Below are positions 60,161 to 64,000 of a stretch of 64,000 bases of DNA, piece by piece. The first letter of the stretch is position 1; each line of letters opens with the position of its first letter. The stretch lies in assembly GCF_001870785.1 (NCBI RefSeq), contig NZ_MOLV01000002.1:1-64000 (forward strand), given 5' to 3'. This stretch comes from Exiguobacterium sp. KRL4 (GTDB taxonomy: Bacteria; Bacillota; Bacilli; Exiguobacteriales; Exiguobacteriaceae). The notes beneath the pieces were generated by a model, which worked only from the letters and a program-made list of their open reading frames with translations, did no database searches and was not told the DNA's origin. Both the position numbers and the translations under genes were made by a program.

Positions 60161-61428
60161 TGGAACAAGTAACGTATCATGATACAGACGAAACCGTTTT
60201 TTTTGAACAACTCGATAACGGACTAGCCGTTTATCTTCTTCAGAAAAAAGGTTATGAAAAAACATATGCGACGTTCACGACCCGTTACGGATCGATTGAT
60301 AATCGCTTCAAAAAAGATGAACAGTGGGTCAATGTCCCGGATGGCATCGCGCATTTTCTTGAGCACAAGATGTTTGAGTCGGAGCAAGGGGACGTCTTCC
60401 AACAGTTTGGACGGCTTGGTGCTTCGGCCAATGCCTTTACGTCGTTTTCCCGGACAGCCTATCTGTTCTCGGCGACTTCATTGATTGAACAAAATCTCGA
60501 AACGTTGATTGATTTCGTCCAAGATCCGTACTTTACGGCGGAAAGTGTTGAAAAAGAAAAAGGCATCATCACCCAGGAAATTCAGATGTATCAAGATAAT
60601 CCGGGGTGGCGTCTGTTCTTCGGTCTGATTGAATCGATGTACGCCAAACATCCGGTCCGGATCGATATCGCGGGAACACCGGAATCAATCAATCAAATCA
60701 CGGCGGAAGACCTCTATACGTGTTACCAGACGTTTTATCACCCGTCGAACATGGTGTTGTTCGTCGTCGGAAATATCGATCCGGCAGAAACTTTAGCCCT
60801 GATCAAAGCGAATCAGGCGAAAAAGAATTATGCGGATCGTCCGGCAATTGAACGGGATTACGGCGTTGAACCAAAAGCCGCTGCCCGTAAACGAGTGGAG
60901 TTAGAACTCGACGTCAAGACACCTAAAGTGTTGATTGGTTATAAAGATACGTCACTTGGTGGCGAAGAGCAGCTGCGTCGTGAACTGACGAGTGAACTTT
61001 TGTTACACCTGTTGTTCGATCAGACGTCTTCGACGTACCTTGCGTTGTATGAAGATGGTTTGATTGACGATACGTTCAGCTTTGATTACTCGAGCGAAGA
61101 AGAATTCGCCTTTGCGACATTCGGAATGGAAACGGAAGATCCGGATCGTTTCATTACGGTGTATGAAAAATTATTAGCAGCCCGTCCGGTGTTCGAAGAG
61201 ACGGAAGTCGTTCGCAAACGAAACATGATGCAAGGGAAATTCCTCCGGGCACTCAATTCACCGGAATTCATTGCGAATCAGTTTTCGCGTCATGCGTTAG
61301 CCGGGACGAACTTGTTTACGTTACCGACGTTGATTGCATCCATTACAAAAGAAGAAATCGAAGCCCGTTTTGACGAATTGTTTGCGCTTGAAAATCGTTC
61401 GATTTCAATCGTCAAACCGTATGCTTGA
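60160..61428 (+). CDS. M16 zinc peptidase, YmfH type
   Basis: 422 residues. Catalytic H65-F-L-E68-H69 (GIAHFLEHKMFES) with the downstream glutamate in EKEKGIITQEIQMYQDNP. Processes an unknown peptide; in Bacilli the YmfF/YmfH pair resembles the PqqL-type or AlbF-type processing proteases. One-base overlap with YmfF. Confidence 0.85.
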   Translation: MEQVTYHDTDETVFFEQLDNGLAVYLLQKKGYEKTYATFTTRYGSIDNRFKKDEQWVNVPDGIAHFLEHKMFESEQGDVFQQFGRLGASANAFTSFSRTAYLFSATSLIEQNLETLIDFVQDPYFTAESVEKEKGIITQEIQMYQDNPGWRLFFGLIESMYAKHPVRIDIAGTPESINQITAEDLYTCYQTFYHPSNMVLFVVGNIDPAETLALIKANQAKKNYADRPAIERDYGVEPKAAARKRVELELDVKTPKVLIGYKDTSLGGEEQLRRELTSELLLHLLFDQTSSTYLALYEDGLIDDTFSFDYSSEEEFAFATFGMETEDPDRFITVYEKLLAARPVFEETEVVRKRNMMQGKFLRALNSPEFIANQFSRHALAGTNLFTLPTLIASITKEEIEARFDELFALENRSISIVKPYA

Positions 61429-61431
61429 CCG

Positions 61432-62136
61432 ATGCGGATTTTAATTACGGGAGCGAGTGGGGCAATTGGTTGGGCAACCGTCTTACGTTTGGCGGCAGAC
61501 GGGCATGAGCTGGTCTTGCACACCCACCAACGGCGACACGAACTCGAACAGATGGTGAAACAGTTGCCTGTGACGACACAAATCGTCGCAGGCGATCTGT
61601 CTGACCGGGGAAAATTGACGGCGTTTTGTGAAGCATTGCCTGCAGTCGACGGATTCGTTCATATCGCCGGGACTAGTTTCAGTGGTCTGCTTGTCGATCA
61701 AGCGACACGATCAATCGAAGCGATGATGACGTTACACGTCGAGTCACTGATTCGTATTTCTCAGGCATTGACGAAAAAAAAAGCTTTTTCAGCACCGTTG
61801 TCCATCGTCATCGTCAGCAGTGTGTTAGGTGAGTTTGGTGCTGCCGGAGAAGTCGTCTATTCGACATGTAAGGCGGCACAACTTGGTTTCGTCAAGTCGT
61901 ATAGTAAAGAGCTTGGCGCGATGAACGGACGTGTGAACGGCGTCACACCAGGTTGGATTGAGACACCGATGAACGCTGTTTTTTCAGAAGAAGACCGTCA
62001 ACAGGCGATTGCAGAAATCCCGGCCGGTCGTTTCGGACAGGTCGAGGAAGTCGCATCAGCGATTACATATTTAATCCGTCAAGAGTCCGCCTATATGAAT
62101 GGTGCCGTCCTCAAAATTGATGGTGGTTGGATGTAA
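61432..62136 (+). CDS. Short-chain dehydrogenase, YmfI type
   Basis: 234 residues. TGASGAIG (6-13), IAGT in place of NNAG, S-S-V-L, and catalytic Y/K in VYSTCKAAQ, then VNGVTPGWIETPM and GAVLKIDGGWM at the end, close to FabG-type 3-oxoacyl reductases. Order of ymfF-ymfH-ymfI is as in B. subtilis. Confidence 0.85.
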   Translation: MRILITGASGAIGWATVLRLAADGHELVLHTHQRRHELEQMVKQLPVTTQIVAGDLSDRGKLTAFCEALPAVDGFVHIAGTSFSGLLVDQATRSIEAMMTLHVESLIRISQALTKKKAFSAPLSIVIVSSVLGEFGAAGEVVYSTCKAAQLGFVKSYSKELGAMNGRVNGVTPGWIETPMNAVFSEEDRQQAIAEIPAGRFGQVEEVASAITYLIRQESAYMNGAVLKIDGGWM

Positions 62137-62229
62137 TCCGCTGAAATTTGGCAGGGGAATGCTTTTCATTTTTCAAAAAATCATTTAACATGAGGGATGG
62201 ATAACCGATTTTAAAGGGAGGCTTTGCGC

Positions 62230-63012
62230 GTGAGTGAATTCGAACAGTGGTATCTAGAGTACGAACTGAACGTCAATCGTCCTGGTATTTTAGGGGACAT
62301 CGCGTCACTCATGGGGATGCTACATATCTCGATTGTCACGATCAATGGTGTCGATCACCAGCGGCGCGGCATGTTGTTGCAAACGAAGCAACCGGATCAG
62401 ATCCCGCGACTCGCAGCCATCTTGAAGACGATGTCGACCATCGATGTGATCAAATTGCGTAAACCAAAACTACGCGACCGGATTGCGATTCGTCATGGAC
62501 GTTATATCGATCACAGTAGCGGCGAAATCAAAACGTTCCGATTTGTCCGGGAAGATTTGGGGATTCTCGTCGATTTCATGGCGGAGTTATGCAAACAGGA
62601 TGGTCATCTGTTGATTGGTGTCCGAGGCATGCCACGGGTAGGGAAAACCGAATCGATTGTCGCCGCAAGTGTCAGTGCCAACAAAAAGTGGCTGTTCCTC
62701 TCGTCGACATTGATCAAACAGACCGTTCGGACGTCACTGTTTGACGATGAACGGACAGGTGATTATGTGTATATCATCGATGCCCTCGTCTCACAACGAC
62801 ACTTTGATGAACGACATTGGCAAATATTACGTGAAGTCATGCGGTTGCCGGCTACGAAAATCGTCGAACACCCGGACGCTTTTGTTAAATCAAGCGAATA
62901 TACGTGGGATGATTTTGATTACATCATTGAACTACGCAACACGACCGAAGAGATCATTGTCACCGAACCACCGCGGGCCCATGGAGGGAACGATTGGTTC
63001 AATTTCGAATAA
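62230..63012 (+). CDS. YmfK-like protein (DUF3388)
   Basis: 260 residues. N-terminal ACT-like domain (LEYELNVNRPGILGDIASLMGMLHISIVTINGVD) and a C-terminal part with MPRVGKTESIVAAS, a Walker-A-like stretch. Start chosen as GTG 62230, eight bases after GGGAGG; TTG at 62224 is the alternative. Conserved next to rodZ and pgsA in Bacilli, with no assigned function. Confidence 0.8.
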   Translation: MSEFEQWYLEYELNVNRPGILGDIASLMGMLHISIVTINGVDHQRRGMLLQTKQPDQIPRLAAILKTMSTIDVIKLRKPKLRDRIAIRHGRYIDHSSGEIKTFRFVREDLGILVDFMAELCKQDGHLLIGVRGMPRVGKTESIVAASVSANKKWLFLSSTLIKQTVRTSLFDDERTGDYVYIIDALVSQRHFDERHWQILREVMRLPATKIVEHPDAFVKSSEYTWDDFDYIIELRNTTEEIIVTEPPRAHGGNDWFNFE

Positions 63013-63039
63013 GTATTGAAAATGGAAGGTGTGTTACCG

Positions 63040-63933
63040 ATGACCGAGCTCGGAACCTACTTAAAGGAGCAGCGGGAGACATTAGGTATCTCTCTCGAAC
63101 AAATCCAAAGTACAACTAAAATTCAAAAACGTTACATCATTGCGATTGAAGAAGGCGATTATAAACAATTGCCAGGTGCCTTTTATGCACGGGCATTCAT
63201 CAAAACGTATGCAGAAGCACTTGGGTTGGATGTCGACGAAGTGTTTGCCACGTATAAACGTGATTTGCCGGAACCAGAAACACAACCGGTCGTCGAATTG
63301 TCTCGCCGAGCGACCTATTCGAAATCGACGGCGCCGAAGAAAAGTGTCGCCAAACGCTGGATTCCGAATATCATCATCATTGCCTTGATTTTTGCGATTG
63401 GAGTCGCCCTGTACTACGGATTCCAGGCATTCCGCGATGGCGATGATACGACGACGTCTACACCTCCACAAAGTGAAGTCACGATTGATGAAGGGGACGC
63501 ACCAAGCGAGGAAACCGACACCCCGGTAGCAGAGGAGCCGAAGGAAGAACCGGCGAAAGAAGAAACCGTGCCTGTCAAAAAAGAAGAGAAAAAACCATTG
63601 CCTGTCAAAACGACGGTTGGTCAAGATATCACCTATGAAGTGCCGGCGGATGATACAATGAGTGTAACGATCCGTATCAAAAAAGATGCCTCACCGTCTC
63701 CGTTTGTCGGTGTTCGTGATACGTCGCTAGAAGGGGAGGCACTTGCCCCAGACCACATCAATGCGTCCGATCCTAACCCGATTGTCGTCAAAAACGTCAA
63801 AACGGATGTGATTCGGATTCGGGTTGGTTCAATCAAAGGGATTGATCGAATTCTCGTTAATGATCAGGAGCTTAAGCTTAACCGCTCCCTCCTCGTTCAG
63901 AACATTTATCTAAAGAAAGTAGCCACGCCGTAA
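63040..63933 (+). CDS. rodZ: Cytoskeletal/cell-shape protein RodZ (YmfM)
   Basis: 297 residues. N-terminal HTH_25 domain (LGTYLKEQRETLGISLEQIQSTTKIQKRYIIAIEEGDY), one membrane segment at about 108-128 (IPNIIIIALIFAIGVALYYGF), an acidic Glu/Lys-rich linker, and a C-terminal DUF4115 domain. Links MreB to the cell wall synthesis machinery. Start at 63040 after GAAGGTG. A small hairpin (CACGCC-GTAA-GGCGTG) overlaps its stop. Confidence 0.85.
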   Translation: MTELGTYLKEQRETLGISLEQIQSTTKIQKRYIIAIEEGDYKQLPGAFYARAFIKTYAEALGLDVDEVFATYKRDLPEPETQPVVELSRRATYSKSTAPKKSVAKRWIPNIIIIALIFAIGVALYYGFQAFRDGDDTTTSTPPQSEVTIDEGDAPSEETDTPVAEEPKEEPAKEETVPVKKEEKKPLPVKTTVGQDITYEVPADDTMSVTIRIKKDASPSPFVGVRDTSLEGEALAPDHINASDPNPIVVKNVKTDVIRIRVGSIKGIDRILVNDQELKLNRSLLVQNIYLKKVATP

Positions 63934-63996
63934 GGCGTGTCTTCTTCATGTCAGCAGGATGCTGGCATACATAACTCGAAAAGGAGGGATACGAGA

Positions 63997-64000
63997 ATGA
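63997..64000 (+). CDS. Start of the next gene, probably pgsA (cut by window edge)
   Basis: Only ATGA is inside. An AAGGAGG ribosome binding site at 63981-63987 supports a start here. In Bacilli rodZ is followed by pgsA (phosphatidylglycerophosphate synthase), so the identity is inferred from gene order alone. Confidence 0.4.

Overview
The window looks like chromosomal DNA of a low-to-mid GC, non-sporulating member of the Bacilli, most probably Exiguobacterium. This is inferred from strong AGGAGG-type ribosome binding sites, Bacillus-like gene orders (nudF-fur-xerD-deoB-pupG; ppiB-ribT-scpAB-rluB-resABCDE; ymfFHI-ymfK-rodZ-pgsA), and the absence of the sporulation genes that B. subtilis carries at the same junctions. 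No rRNA, tRNA, CRISPR array or prophage was seen.

Layout. 1-0.66 kb: the N-terminal part of an IS4-type transposase and a structured intergenic repeat. 0.67-12.9 kb: a short-chain dehydrogenase, three MFS transporters, an EamA transporter, DNA topoisomerase III with a small co-transcribed gene, a His-tailed membrane protein and an orphan hybrid-sensor-like histidine kinase; a second copy of the structured repeat lies at 11.4-11.7 kb. 13.0-20.5 kb: one eight-gene minus-strand operon (MoxR ATPase, DUF58, two truncated peptide-type permeases, a membrane-anchored FAD oxidase, a half-size MFS protein and an ABC-2 exporter). An IS200/IS605-type end is embedded between the two permease fragments. 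20.7-29.5 kb: secreted alpha-amylase under a cre site, a secreted endonuclease, small envelope/stress proteins, and signalling genes (REC-SpoIIE phosphatase, orphan Hpt, CheV) around a CorA transporter. 29.7-31.1 kb: gapN.

31.3-37.8 kb is the most unusual locus: a beta-lactamase-fold hydrolase, a dehydrogenase, a complete ABC importer resembling E. coli YnjB/YnjC/YnjD, a CDP-alcohol phosphatidyltransferase and a Nudix hydrolase, all tightly overlapping. E. coli keeps ynjBCD next to ynjF (CDP-alcohol phosphatidyltransferase) and nudG (Nudix), so the same functional set recurs in a distant phylum with no known substrate.

38-49 kb: PadR regulator, stress-type DJ-1/PfpI proteins, aldo-keto reductase, then nudF, fur, xerD and the nucleoside-catabolism genes deoB, pupG and pdp. 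49-64 kb: ribT without the riboflavin operon, chromosome segregation (scpA, scpB), ribosomal RNA modification (rluB), cytochrome c maturation and respiration control (resABCDE), cobalamin adenosylation, and the ymf-rodZ-pgsA cluster running off the right edge.

All functional names come from reading motifs and gene order by eye; no database search was possible.
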